From: Eubacterium sp.
GTDB taxonomy: Bacteria > Bacillota > Clostridia > Lachnospirales > Lachnospiraceae
DNA: 50,744 nt
Assembly: GCA_024692605.1 (NCBI GenBank)
Contig: JAILMQ010000130.1
Location: 1-50,744, forward strand
Direction of reading: 5' to 3'
Shown here: piece after piece, positions 19,104 to 29,256 of the stretch
Layout: every line of letters starts with the position of its first letter
Numbering within the stretch: position 1 is the first letter of the stretch
Program-made: the position numbers and the translations under genes
The notes under the pieces: model-generated
The model's database searches: none
The model's input: only the letters and a program-made list of their open reading frames with translations
Told to the model about the DNA's origin: nothing

Positions 19104-19151
19104 GCTAAAATCTCCTCTTGTATCTTTTATATTTAACTATGTATAGTTAAC

Positions 19152-20741
19152 TTATTTATTCTGGCAATTGCCATCTTTATCAAAGCTGTACTTTCTTCCA
19201 TCGATCTTAACGGTTCCCATTCTTGCAAACCATCCCGATGTATCCTTGTACATCCAACCTTCCTCAGTCTTTGTCCAGAAAGCTGTACTCTTATTCTTCC
19301 AGGAACCATCTGACGAAAGTCTTCTACCGGCTATAAACTGATTTTCCAGTCTGTATCCACCCTTTTCGATGTAATACTCATTATTGCCGATTACATGCCA
19401 GCCCTTAGACAGAACATATCCCTTTGAATTGAAGTAATAGGTTTTTCCATCTATAGTGAGCCATTCATCCTTAGCTCTCCAGCTGTCATTACCAAACCAC
19501 TTCTTTTTCTTTGTTTTCTGCCAGGTACCTGACTTCTTATAATTTGGTGTACCATCTTTATTATAATATCTGCCGTTATACCATTCGCCATAATGGTCTG
19601 AAGGAATTACTTCAAGTTCCTTAATAACCTTAATACCATTTGGAGAAGTAACAGATATCTTAACCGTTCCTTCATGGCGGGCCGTAACAATTCCATCAGC
19701 TGAAACCTTAGCCACCCTCTTCTTAGATGTTTTCCATACAAGCTTTGCAGAAGATGAGGTTTCAGGAGTTATTACCGCATTAAGCTTAACTGTCTGACCC
19801 ACTTCAATAATATCATCAATCTCATCCAGACTCACTTTAGTTATTGCCTGATTTATTATATGAAGGCTTGTAAGCTTAAGCACTGTAGCCTTTGTAGCCT
19901 TTCCATTAGCTTTTAAACCATTCGCCTTCTGGAAGGATTTGACTGCAGCCTTAGTCTTAGGTCCGAACCATCCATCCACTTCAAGATTGGTCATATGTAC
20001 ATTATTGAGCGCCATCTGCAGCCACATTACGCCATTATTGTTTTTCTTTTTAATGGCAGCGGTTTGTAAATCATACGGGTAACCCGGATTCTTCTTCTTA
20101 GCTTCAGCCTCTTCCTTTGCTGTCTCTGCGTCATCCTTGCCGGAATCATCATCCTGCGCATCACCCTTACCGCCTCTGGTAACGTTATTATATACTTTAC
20201 CATTAATTACATATGGCTTTACAATAGCAGCGATTCCCATGCCTCTTGGTCCACCGGTCAGGTATGATATGGAATCTCTCCTTATACCCTTTCCGGTTCC
20301 TGCCGCATGTATTACTTCTTTGTTACCGTTTTTATCAGTGGCACAAATACCAACGTGACCGGTATTGCCGGCAGAGGTATAGAAAATGATTATATATCCA
20401 TCCTTCATGGCCGCGGCAGTATTTCCTACCTTCTTACCATACTTGGATATGTAATTATACATATCATATGAAGTTCTTATTCCATAAGTGGAAATTAAAT
20501 CAAGACCATGTCTTTTAAATATAGCACACACGAATCCTGAACAGTCACATCCTGTATTGAGGTTTGTACCACCCCAGACATACTGTGTATATCCTATCCA
20601 GCTGTTCGCATCATTTACTATTTCTTGTCCGGTAGCGGCTTCAACACCATTCCCTTTATTGAACTGCATAAAAGGAATTGCAGATACCAGTATCATAGCC
20701 GTTATAATACAAACTAATACTTTTCTTAATGATTTCATCAT
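19152..20741 (-). CDS. NlpC/P60 endopeptidase with peptidoglycan-binding, Big2 and cell-wall-binding repeats
   Basis: 'YVWGGTNLNTGCDCSGFVCAIF', 'GHVGICATDKNGNKEVIHAAG', PG_binding_1 'MALNNVHMTNLEVDGWFGPKTKAAVKSFQK', CW-binding-like 'WLTIDGKTYYFNSKGYV'. Confidence 0.92.
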   Translation of the reverse strand: MMKSLRKVLVCIITAMILVSAIPFMQFNKGNGVEAATGQEIVNDANSWIGYTQYVWGGTNLNTGCDCSGFVCAIFKRHGLDLISTYGIRTSYDMYNYISKYGKKVGNTAAAMKDGYIIIFYTSAGNTGHVGICATDKNGNKEVIHAAGTGKGIRRDSISYLTGGPRGMGIAAIVKPYVINGKVYNNVTRGGKGDAQDDDSGKDDAETAKEEAEAKKKNPGYPYDLQTAAIKKKNNNGVMWLQMALNNVHMTNLEVDGWFGPKTKAAVKSFQKANGLKANGKATKATVLKLTSLHIINQAITKVSLDEIDDIIEVGQTVKLNAVITPETSSSAKLVWKTSKKRVAKVSADGIVTARHEGTVKISVTSPNGIKVIKELEVIPSDHYGEWYNGRYYNKDGTPNYKKSGTWQKTKKKKWFGNDSWRAKDEWLTIDGKTYYFNSKGYVLSKGWHVIGNNEYYIEKGGYRLENQFIAGRRLSSDGSWKNKSTAFWTKTEEGWMYKDTSGWFARMGTVKIDGRKYSFDKDGNCQNK

Positions 20742-20845
20742 TATCCTCTCATATGTTTGATCAACAGTTTACTTAAAACTCACTCTTAAGCCCCACTTTC
20801 AAACAGCAACCTACATTTTAACATAAAGTATTACATTAAGTAAAG

Positions 20846-20879
20846 TGAAAAAAAGAAGGCCACCATAGTGACCTTCTTA
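20846..20879 (-). terminator. Intrinsic terminator of the Ig-repeat surface protein / kinase operon
   Basis: Minus strand AAGAAGGTCACTATGGTGGCCTTCTTTTTTTCAC: hairpin followed by a U-run, just after the stop at 20891. Confidence 0.85.
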
Positions 20880-20890
20880 AGTATAACCTT

Positions 20891-23800
20891 TTAACTGTTA
20901 GCATTACGTCTTCTTATCAGTAAGATTGCCAACGCCAGAAGAACAAGTACTCCTGCAACTATTCCAACAATTATCCAGTTGATGCCGGTTCCATATACGT
21001 AATCATACTTAATACTTGCTTTATTTCCTGCCGAATCAGATGCACCTGCCTCAAGAGTATATTTTCCTCTTGAATCAACAGTATATGTACATGTGTTATC
21101 TGTTACGGCAACAGCCTTGCCATTAAGTTTAACATAGTCAAGAGTATCCTCATCAAGCTGAACTGTTATTGAAACATCAGTTGACTCTTTAAGCTTAGTT
21201 CCGTCCTCAACACCATTTACTATGATGATTGGCTCTATCGTATCAAGTACGAAGGTGTATTCCTCAATAGTCTGATTTCCAAGTTCATCTACTGCTTCAA
21301 CTCTGAGAGTATGAGCACCATCTGAAAGATCAGCGGAACCATCGTACTCTACACCATCCATATAAACCTTAACATTACATACTGTCAGGTCTCTTATGGT
21401 CTTTTCAAGATCATTGTCCCATACAAATGCATTTACAGTAGTTCCATCATAATCAGAAAGATTCTTTATGATAGGTGCCTCAGTATCAATAGTAAAATGT
21501 ATTGACTTCTCATCTGAATTGCCTGCTCTATCTGTTGATTTTACAGTGATATCATAGATACCATCTTCCTTAAATAACTGCTGCAGAGCTGCAATTGGTC
21601 CTGAATGTGCAGGGAACTCTGCGAGATCGATGTTAGTCTTTTTGCCATCGATATCAGTTCTTGTTCCCGACAGGATTACATTATTAGTAAGATAGAATTT
21701 CTCGTTTACCTGTACACCAAGTTCAACATTTTTATCTGTCTTATCGTAATTGCTTACGCCTGAAAGAGTGATAACAGGCTTGTTTCCATCAAGGATAAAT
21801 GAATAATCTGTGTTAGCCTTATTACCTGTCTTATCCTCTGCAGTAAATACAAATCTGTATTCACCTTCTTCAGTATATGTTTTGCTCATTGAATCACTGC
21901 CGCTTCTTGGCATGAAGTTGATTGTCTCAACATGTGATTCACCGGAACCATCTACTCTCTTATAAACCTCTATAGAACTGCTTGTAACGTCACTATAGAA
22001 AGGCTCTTTTATGGTAAATGTAACTGTTACATCTGTTCTTGATGTGCCGGCACTTGCATTACTTGTTATGCTGAGTTCAGGTGGCTGCCTGTCAACACGG
22101 AACTGTACTACCTGTACGTCACTCTTATTTCCGGCTTTATCTATAGCTTCATAATTAACTTCGTAATCTGCATCGTTATTGAAGGTTTCGTTTCCTTCTG
22201 AAACTTTATCAACAGATGTACTTGTTCCACCACCCGGTGCTGTTGTCTTAAGAGTTCTGGTAAGATCATCCGGATCCTTGTTTGCATCAGAAACAGATAC
22301 TCCCACTGTACCAGGGCCATTCAAGTATCTGATACCTGAATTAGATGAATAACCTGAACCATTAACTACAGTAACTATTGATGGAGCTGTCTTATCTATA
22401 GTGAATCTAAGTGTCTTTTCTGCTGTTCTATCAGTATAAGCATTCTCAGCCTCATCAATTACTTCAATTCTTACCTTGTGATAGCCTTCTTCGGAGATAG
22501 TAACACTTGCTTTACCATATCCCCTCTTACCTTCTGTCCATGAAGGTTCGATTTCTGTTTCTACGCCATCCTCTGAATTGTAATCGTAAACAATTATTTC
22601 ATCAGGGTTGTATTCAAAATAGTTAAACTCTATCTCTACATTTGTATTATAGTACTGACCGTATTTATAGTTTTCCTGATCAGATCTGGCCGTGAATTTG
22701 CCGGTCTTATTATTATAGGTATTATTAAACTGCTTAAACTTAGCCGGTTTTGCCGTCTTAACATACATATTAGCAAGTGGCTTTGTTTTGTCGATCAATA
22801 ATCCTATTGTCTTTGTTGATGTGTTTCCTGCAAGGTCAGTAACCTTATAAGTAATAGAATACTTACCATCCTTAGTGAGTGAGAAAGGTCCCTTTCCTGT
22901 CTTTGAAAGTTCAACATCTGAATCTCCGTTAAATGGCGATCTGGTTATCTTTGCGGAAACATCACTCTTATCTTCATTGCTATCCTTAACTACTACACTT
23001 GTTTCGGCATTCTTTTTATAGAATGTACTCTTTCCATTATAAGTTTTTCCATCAACTTGAGTTGTAAGTGTAGGCTTTGTCTTATCGATTACAAAGCTTA
23101 CTGACTTGGAATCCTTATTTCCTGACAAGTCTTCTGCAGAAAGCTTAACTGTATATTTACCTTCAGCATTTACTTTATAAGTAGCTGACCAGGTATCACC
23201 TGACCTGCTCCATGCAAGAGTTATAGTCTTTCCGTTTGCATCCTGAACCTTAATTCTGTTTTTCTCCATACTTGAATCTTTAACAGAAAGGCTAACTTCT
23301 ACACCCTTATTAAAGTAATTATTATTTTTAACTGATGTAGTAACTATTTCATTTGTAAGTACAGGCTTGCTTCCGTCAACCCTGAAGGAGCATGTTGCGC
23401 CGGCAGTGTTTCCGGCCTTATCCTTTGCTGAAACATTTATCGTGTAAGTTGTTTTTTCATCCAGCTTGCTACTAATAATATCACTTAATTTCTTACCCTT
23501 ATTTGAATCAAATGGATAATCCTTACCATTTATTGTAAGTGTAGCACCACCTGTTGATGCAAGACCACTAAGTGCATCATTTGCCGAATAACTGATAACA
23601 GGATCCCTATCAAGATGTGCCTTTACATTTGCAGCATCAACACCATCAACCTTAAGTGAAACCTTTGGAGCATCAGGATCAACATAGAACTTTCCACTCC
23701 AACTGTTATCACTCTTATTTCCTGCCTTATCATATACCTGGAAAGTAACCGGTGTTCCATTTGTATCCGGCGACTTGTTAACTGATGCCTGGAACTCTCC

Positions 23801-26215
23801 ATTAACAGGAGTATATGAACTCTTATCAGTTCCGGTTGCTTTTACTTCACCAATGCCTGATGTTACACCCGGATCAGAAACTGAAACCTTTAGTATAACC
23901 TTAGGTGCCCAATCATCTTCTCCATAGGTTGCTTCATCATTAACTGTCGAATCAGTTATATCGTTAGGCTTTGTTATATCAACACTTCTTACCTCGGCAA
24001 CAACCTTTTCAGTATTAGCAAGATTCTTATTAATAGCTATTACTTTGATCTTATAATTTTCTTTAGAAATTGAGGTATTGAAATTATATGTAACATAATA
24101 TATATACTTTCCATCAACCAATGTTCCAGTAGGATATTCTGTTTTTGGTCCCACTGTATCATCAATTTTAACCTGAGTAATCTGCACTTCAGATGTGATC
24201 TTCACCTTAATGCTTGCTGCAGGAGCTGATGGATCATCCCAGATATAGAAATCCTTATCTGTTCTTTTCTGAGGAGTTTCTTCATAATATTCGATTTCTG
24301 CGGATTCATCAAAGAATGAGAAATCAAGACTGGCTGTATAATCGTGTCCTGCTTTATCAGTCACAATTATATTCCAATTTTTTGTTGTACCATTATTTGC
24401 TTCTGAAGAAGGTATGGATAATGTAGCAACACCAGTGTTATCATCATATGTTGCTGGCTCTCCATTGATTGTTACTGAATCTATTCCACTACCGGCTTTA
24501 CCATCTGACTGCTTATCTGTAACAGTTACACTTATATCTAATGTATCTTTACAACTAACTTTATTGTCGAACTTGTATGAAGTAGATTCCTCAGTCTTTT
24601 TTCCGCCATTCCAGGTAAGAGTAGGCTGTGATAACTCTACAGCTGAAATCTTCGGAGCCTGATCATCCAAAAATACTGTAATTACATCTGATTTAGCTTC
24701 AAGGCCATAATCACTGGACACGCTCATCATATAGTAATTATTTCCGGGCTCAAGATTCACATCCACTGATGCTGTACTCTCAGAAATACTAACTGTGTTA
24801 GACATTTCTTCAGGAGTTGTATCATCCGGGGCATCAAGCTTATAAATCTTGCCTCCACTTAATTTAGCACCGGAATCTTCATCCTTGATTCCTACAGTTG
24901 CATTAATTGTATATGGATCATTATCTTCTGTAACTGAAACAGAAGTATCATCAATGACTATAGTAGGAGTTCCATCGCCATAATTAATATTTACATCAAA
25001 CTCATCTACCGCCTCATTATTATTACTATCCTTCTGCTTTATTGTTACAGTATATGTTTTAGTTGCACCATTATTAGCAGCAGCCCCCGGCACAGTGATC
25101 TTCTTATTAGTTGTATCAACTGTAGCTCCTGTAGAACTAACTGTTACATCTGTTGTAGCTGTATCTACTTCATAATTTATAACTATATCCTTAGTTGGGT
25201 TAGCTTTTCCGTCAGAAGGAACAGTAACTGAGTATGTTTCCATACTACCGGATACCATTTCATCCCCATCTACTCCGGCTTCAAAACTCTTAAGGACATA
25301 GAAGTTTCTGCTTTCTTCATCTTCGCTGCTGAAATCTTCTATTTGCTTTAAATCATCCCCATCTACATATACTTCTTTTACAACCTTATAGGTTCCATCA
25401 TTATCAGTGCCTTTTTTACTGAGAACTGCATTCACGTCAGCAACTGAAGTATATCTATCAACCTTATTTCCGTCCTTATATAAGGTATATTTTGCTTCTC
25501 CTGCATTATTCTTATATGAAGCATCCGGATCTGAAAGAGTTAACGTCTTTGCTGTTGTATCTGATGAAAGTGTAATATCACTAATTTCATAAGTATTTAT
25601 TTTTATCGTTGCTAATTCTTCTGTCTCCACATCCGGCAAATTATTTTTTACTTCTGCCGGAAGAGAAGAATAATTATCCCCAGAGAAAAAGTATTTTTTT
25701 GTCTCTTTCAAAGTTGCAGTAACAGGATCAGTTTTGGGGCCTGCTTCGATATAATAAAACTTAGAATCACCCTCTGACGGAGCTCTAAGCGGAATCTCAT
25801 CAGAACCATTAAACCACTTGATATTATCTGAGATATTTACATCGAGCGAATAAACCGAATAACCCTCCGGAGCCTCTTCTGCAATCACATAATCATCACC
25901 GTCTTCATCAGGATCATCCTGCTTAAACAGATTTTTATAGGTGGTATCCGTTCCATCTGTATCCTCTTTTACTACATATCCGTCAAGTTTAAACTTGACT
26001 CCCTTTGCAGGTGAATAAACCGTATTATCACCTTCAGTGAAGCTAACAGCTTTGTTTGATACTTCACCACTGGTATAATCGGAGTCAGCCTTTACCTTTG
26101 CTCTTCTGTTTGTAACAGCCAGAACGGATATAACCATTACAACAGCCATAGCAAGAGCAAGCAGCCTGATTGAAATCGGTCTATTCGATTTGTTTCCTTT
26201 CTTATTATTTTTCAT
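20891..26215 (-). CDS. Giant Ig-like-repeat surface protein with C-terminal TM anchor
   Basis: 1774 aa; N-terminal signal/TM; recurrent 'D.AGN...F.ID.T.P' Ig-like repeats; C-terminal 'WIIVGIVAGVLVLLALAILLIRRRNANS', no LPXTG seen. Confidence 0.9.
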   Translation of the reverse strand: MKNNKKGNKSNRPISIRLLALAMAVVMVISVLAVTNRRAKVKADSDYTSGEVSNKAVSFTEGDNTVYSPAKGVKFKLDGYVVKEDTDGTDTTYKNLFKQDDPDEDGDDYVIAEEAPEGYSVYSLDVNISDNIKWFNGSDEIPLRAPSEGDSKFYYIEAGPKTDPVTATLKETKKYFFSGDNYSSLPAEVKNNLPDVETEELATIKINTYEISDITLSSDTTAKTLTLSDPDASYKNNAGEAKYTLYKDGNKVDRYTSVADVNAVLSKKGTDNDGTYKVVKEVYVDGDDLKQIEDFSSEDEESRNFYVLKSFEAGVDGDEMVSGSMETYSVTVPSDGKANPTKDIVINYEVDTATTDVTVSSTGATVDTTNKKITVPGAAANNGATKTYTVTIKQKDSNNNEAVDEFDVNINYGDGTPTIVIDDTSVSVTEDNDPYTINATVGIKDEDSGAKLSGGKIYKLDAPDDTTPEEMSNTVSISESTASVDVNLEPGNNYYMMSVSSDYGLEAKSDVITVFLDDQAPKISAVELSQPTLTWNGGKKTEESTSYKFDNKVSCKDTLDISVTVTDKQSDGKAGSGIDSVTINGEPATYDDNTGVATLSIPSSEANNGTTKNWNIIVTDKAGHDYTASLDFSFFDESAEIEYYEETPQKRTDKDFYIWDDPSAPAASIKVKITSEVQITQVKIDDTVGPKTEYPTGTLVDGKYIYYVTYNFNTSISKENYKIKVIAINKNLANTEKVVAEVRSVDITKPNDITDSTVNDEATYGEDDWAPKVILKVSVSDPGVTSGIGEVKATGTDKSSYTPVNGEFQASVNKSPDTNGTPVTFQVYDKAGNKSDNSWSGKFYVDPDAPKVSLKVDGVDAANVKAHLDRDPVISYSANDALSGLASTGGATLTINGKDYPFDSNKGKKLSDIISSKLDEKTTYTINVSAKDKAGNTAGATCSFRVDGSKPVLTNEIVTTSVKNNNYFNKGVEVSLSVKDSSMEKNRIKVQDANGKTITLAWSRSGDTWSATYKVNAEGKYTVKLSAEDLSGNKDSKSVSFVIDKTKPTLTTQVDGKTYNGKSTFYKKNAETSVVVKDSNEDKSDVSAKITRSPFNGDSDVELSKTGKGPFSLTKDGKYSITYKVTDLAGNTSTKTIGLLIDKTKPLANMYVKTAKPAKFKQFNNTYNNKTGKFTARSDQENYKYGQYYNTNVEIEFNYFEYNPDEIIVYDYNSEDGVETEIEPSWTEGKRGYGKASVTISEEGYHKVRIEVIDEAENAYTDRTAEKTLRFTIDKTAPSIVTVVNGSGYSSNSGIRYLNGPGTVGVSVSDANKDPDDLTRTLKTTAPGGGTSTSVDKVSEGNETFNNDADYEVNYEAIDKAGNKSDVQVVQFRVDRQPPELSITSNASAGTSRTDVTVTFTIKEPFYSDVTSSSIEVYKRVDGSGESHVETINFMPRSGSDSMSKTYTEEGEYRFVFTAEDKTGNKANTDYSFILDGNKPVITLSGVSNYDKTDKNVELGVQVNEKFYLTNNVILSGTRTDIDGKKTNIDLAEFPAHSGPIAALQQLFKEDGIYDITVKSTDRAGNSDEKSIHFTIDTEAPIIKNLSDYDGTTVNAFVWDNDLEKTIRDLTVCNVKVYMDGVEYDGSADLSDGAHTLRVEAVDELGNQTIEEYTFVLDTIEPIIIVNGVEDGTKLKESTDVSITVQLDEDTLDYVKLNGKAVAVTDNTCTYTVDSRGKYTLEAGASDSAGNKASIKYDYVYGTGINWIIVGIVAGVLVLLALAILLIRRRNANS

Positions 26216-26227
26216 ATATATCCTCCC

Positions 26228-27151
26228 TTACAGACTCTCGGTCGTATGCACGATAGTCTCGCTATAAATAAATGTAATTCCTTCGAGATTCTTATGTCCG
26301 CTTTTAGGTACTGAATCCTTACCGGGTGCCATTTCTGATTTAAGCACCGAAGTAGTTTCAGGATTATAGACTCCATATACATCTTTATCGGATATTTCAG
26401 GTGTTTCTGCTGATAACACATCTGTCATATCCTCTTCTATATCATCAGCCAGACCATCCAGTTGAACTGCTGCTTTTGTTTTAAGCACATCTGTAACTTC
26501 TTCATCATTGCCATCTGATGATCTGCTGAACTTATCCTGAACAGTTGTCCCGCTTCCGGCAAGAACATCTGTAGCCTCTTCTTCATCTGTTATCTTAATA
26601 TCTATCTCATCTTCAGAAATATCATCTTGTGCTGTCAGTACGTCTGTAGGCTGTTCTTCCTCAAGAACTGATGTAGGATCCTCGCTGGTGTCCTTATTCT
26701 TCATTTCGTTATATGTAAGGACTTCTGTAGATTCCTCATCATAGCTCTTTGGATCCTTAGGCTTCTTAGCCCCTCTTTTTCCGGCGGTTTTGGCAGCTTG
26801 TGCCTTCGCATCCTCCGCCGCTTTCTTTGCTATACTTTCAGAAGCATCACTGCTTCTCTCCGGTGATGCCTTGATTTCAAGATCAGGGCTGGGAATCTCA
26901 GAGGTATCAGCGATATTATCTATGTTGGTCACATCAATATCTCTTGTTATGATGCTGCTTCCCTTACCTCTCTTGCTCTTTGAAGCCCTTCCGGTTGTTC
27001 TTATCTCCTCTATGGCCTTCTTCTGAGCCTTTCCGGTAACAACTCCATAGGCTTTCGGAATATCCATAAAGTAGAATACTGCGGCTGCCGCTATCAGGAA
27101 AAGGATTGCAAGGATTAAGCCGCCGATAAACATTATATTAAATATAGTCAT
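26228..27151 (-). CDS. Single-TM protein with acidic cytoplasmic-type region bearing seven T-x-V-L motifs (putative pThr scaffold)
   Basis: N-terminal TM; motifs ESTEVL, DPTSVL, QPTDVL, EATDVL, EVTDVL, DMTDVL, ETTSVL. Confidence 0.85.
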   Translation of the reverse strand: MTIFNIMFIGGLILAILFLIAAAAVFYFMDIPKAYGVVTGKAQKKAIEEIRTTGRASKSKRGKGSSIITRDIDVTNIDNIADTSEIPSPDLEIKASPERSSDASESIAKKAAEDAKAQAAKTAGKRGAKKPKDPKSYDEESTEVLTYNEMKNKDTSEDPTSVLEEEQPTDVLTAQDDISEDEIDIKITDEEEATDVLAGSGTTVQDKFSRSSDGNDEEVTDVLKTKAAVQLDGLADDIEEDMTDVLSAETPEISDKDVYGVYNPETTSVLKSEMAPGKDSVPKSGHKNLEGITFIYSETIVHTTESL

Positions 27152-27157
27152 GACTTA

Positions 27158-29242
27158 TCACTCTCCTTCCCCTTCATCGTTTATACTTCCGTTATCAAGT
27201 CCGTCCATAACTGTTTTTCTTGTTATCCAGCTCTGATTCTTTTCTATGTTCGGAACCTTGCTTCCTTCATGATAAACTTTAAGTATCTGTCTCTTCTGTG
27301 CAGCAGTCCATTTTCCGGGTTCCTGCTGATTAGCTTCAAACTGAGTATAAAGAAGATTCAGATGTTCAGCATAAAGTTTTGCCGAATTAGAATTGTCAAC
27401 TCCCAATGCCGATTCAGCATCTTCATATATTTTCGCCGCTCCATCTACATTGCCGTTAGCAACGTAAAGCTCAGCAACCTTACATGTATAATTAACATAG
27501 TCCTGCATGTATGTAACTGCCGCATCACTTTCATCATCAGTACTGATACTTATTTTTCCCTGTGCAATGGCAATTACTTCATTACATTCATTAAGTGCAA
27601 GCTGGATATCACTTTCAGACTCTTCATTTATAGCTTTAAAATAATAAGCTTCTGCAAGAATCTTGTCATATTCATAGGTATAATCCAGTGCGTCTTCACC
27701 CTGGTATCCACTCAGGTCTTCTATAGCCTGATTCATAACATCTATAACCTGATCAGGAACACCTTCAATACTAAGATTAGAAGCATAGAGCTTTCCAACT
27801 GTCTCGTAATTCTCAAACTTTCTTACATTGTCATTTGAGAAGTTACTGGAGTTGTATGCTGTAAATCCATTTACTTTATCAATAAGCTCTACTTTATTTG
27901 CATCTACACTTGAAAGAATAAGTGCAATGCTTCCGTAATAATCAGCTAACTCACCATAATCCTTATCATCTTCATCAATCTTGTTGAAGTACTGTGCCGC
28001 TGATTTATAATCCTTTTCTTCCGAGAAGTAGGTTACTCCCATTTTGTATAATACTTCTCCACTCTTCTGAAGAGAAGAACTCTCATTTATCTTATTTGCA
28101 ACTTCTCCAAGGCCGTTCTTGAGTACAAGTGCATCCTTGTTTTCAACGTCCTTGCCGGAGTCAAGATATGCATCTATATATTTAACGTAAGCATCAGGTG
28201 CATCCTTATTAAGTTCAAAGGCTTCTTTATATTTCTTTGCAGCCGCTGAATAGTCACCCTGTGCCCTGTAATTATCTCCTTCATTTATATAAGCATAGTA
28301 ATTATTCTTAGCTATTCTGTTTGCTCCAACCTTACCAAAGATAGAGACAAACAGGAAGAATACAGCAAGTCCCGCAAAGGTTCCGAATAATTTCAGCTTC
28401 TTTTTATTTTCATTTTTGTAGCTTTCATCCAGCTCTGTATAATGCTCAAGTGCATATATAAGTTCAGAGCAGGACTGATATCTGTCTTCCGGATTAGGCT
28501 TAGTACATTTAAGAATGATTTCCTCAAGTCCGGTAGATAGAGAAGGATTAGCCTGTCTGATAGGAACCATTTCATATGGAGGCTCCTGAGGGTTTTTGCC
28601 CGTTACCATATGATAAAGTGTTGCACCAAGATTATAAATATCTGTACGTGCATCTGTCTTGTAGATTCCTCTACCCTGTGCATCACCGAACTGCTCAGGG
28701 GCAGCGTATCCACGAGTACCCAGTGCAGTTGTATCTGCATTATTCTCAATATCGTATGTTTTTGCAGTACCAAAGTCGATGAGCTTAACGCCACCGTCCG
28801 GCTTCAGCATTACATTTGAAGGCTTCATATCACGATAAATGATCGGCGGATTCATTGAATGCAGGTATTCAAGAGCTGATGCAAGTTCAAGACCCCACTC
28901 AATTACTTCATCCTGAGAAAATGCGCCTACTTCTTTAAGTTTATCAGAAAGGTTCTCACCTTCTATGAAGTCCATTACAACGCAGATGGTTCCACCGTGC
29001 TTAACGATATCTATAATCCTGGGAATAACAGGATGATCCACGTCCTTAAGAATATTAGCCTCTCGCTCAAGACCCTTTAAAAGTATTTCTGTACTTTTAG
29101 AACCATCGTTCTTAATCTCCTTAACAGCAAGCTGCATATTCATTCTGTTATTACGAGCCAAATAAACGATGGACATACCACCTTCGCCTATCTGTTTAAG
29201 AATTTCATATTTTCCGTCTAAGACTGTTCCTTCTTTTAACAT
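27158..29242 (-). CDS. Membrane Ser/Thr protein kinase with C-terminal TPR region
   Basis: PknB-like 'IGEGGMSIVYLARN', 'LAVKEI', 'IIYRDMKPSNVMLKPDGGVKLIDFGTAK', 'GTRGYAAPEQFG'; TM near residue 290; TPR-like repeats, no PASTA domains. Confidence 0.94.
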   Translation of the reverse strand: MLKEGTVLDGKYEILKQIGEGGMSIVYLARNNRMNMQLAVKEIKNDGSKSTEILLKGLEREANILKDVDHPVIPRIIDIVKHGGTICVVMDFIEGENLSDKLKEVGAFSQDEVIEWGLELASALEYLHSMNPPIIYRDMKPSNVMLKPDGGVKLIDFGTAKTYDIENNADTTALGTRGYAAPEQFGDAQGRGIYKTDARTDIYNLGATLYHMVTGKNPQEPPYEMVPIRQANPSLSTGLEEIILKCTKPNPEDRYQSCSELIYALEHYTELDESYKNENKKKLKLFGTFAGLAVFFLFVSIFGKVGANRIAKNNYYAYINEGDNYRAQGDYSAAAKKYKEAFELNKDAPDAYVKYIDAYLDSGKDVENKDALVLKNGLGEVANKINESSSLQKSGEVLYKMGVTYFSEEKDYKSAAQYFNKIDEDDKDYGELADYYGSIALILSSVDANKVELIDKVNGFTAYNSSNFSNDNVRKFENYETVGKLYASNLSIEGVPDQVIDVMNQAIEDLSGYQGEDALDYTYEYDKILAEAYYFKAINEESESDIQLALNECNEVIAIAQGKISISTDDESDAAVTYMQDYVNYTCKVAELYVANGNVDGAAKIYEDAESALGVDNSNSAKLYAEHLNLLYTQFEANQQEPGKWTAAQKRQILKVYHEGSKVPNIEKNQSWITRKTVMDGLDNGSINDEGEGE

Positions 29243-29256
29243 ACATTCTTCCCCAA

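Noticed and set aside
27269-27838. 189-aa plus-strand ORF inside the kinase gene
   Set aside because: Antisense, skewed composition, no domain; the minus-strand TPR kinase is convincing.
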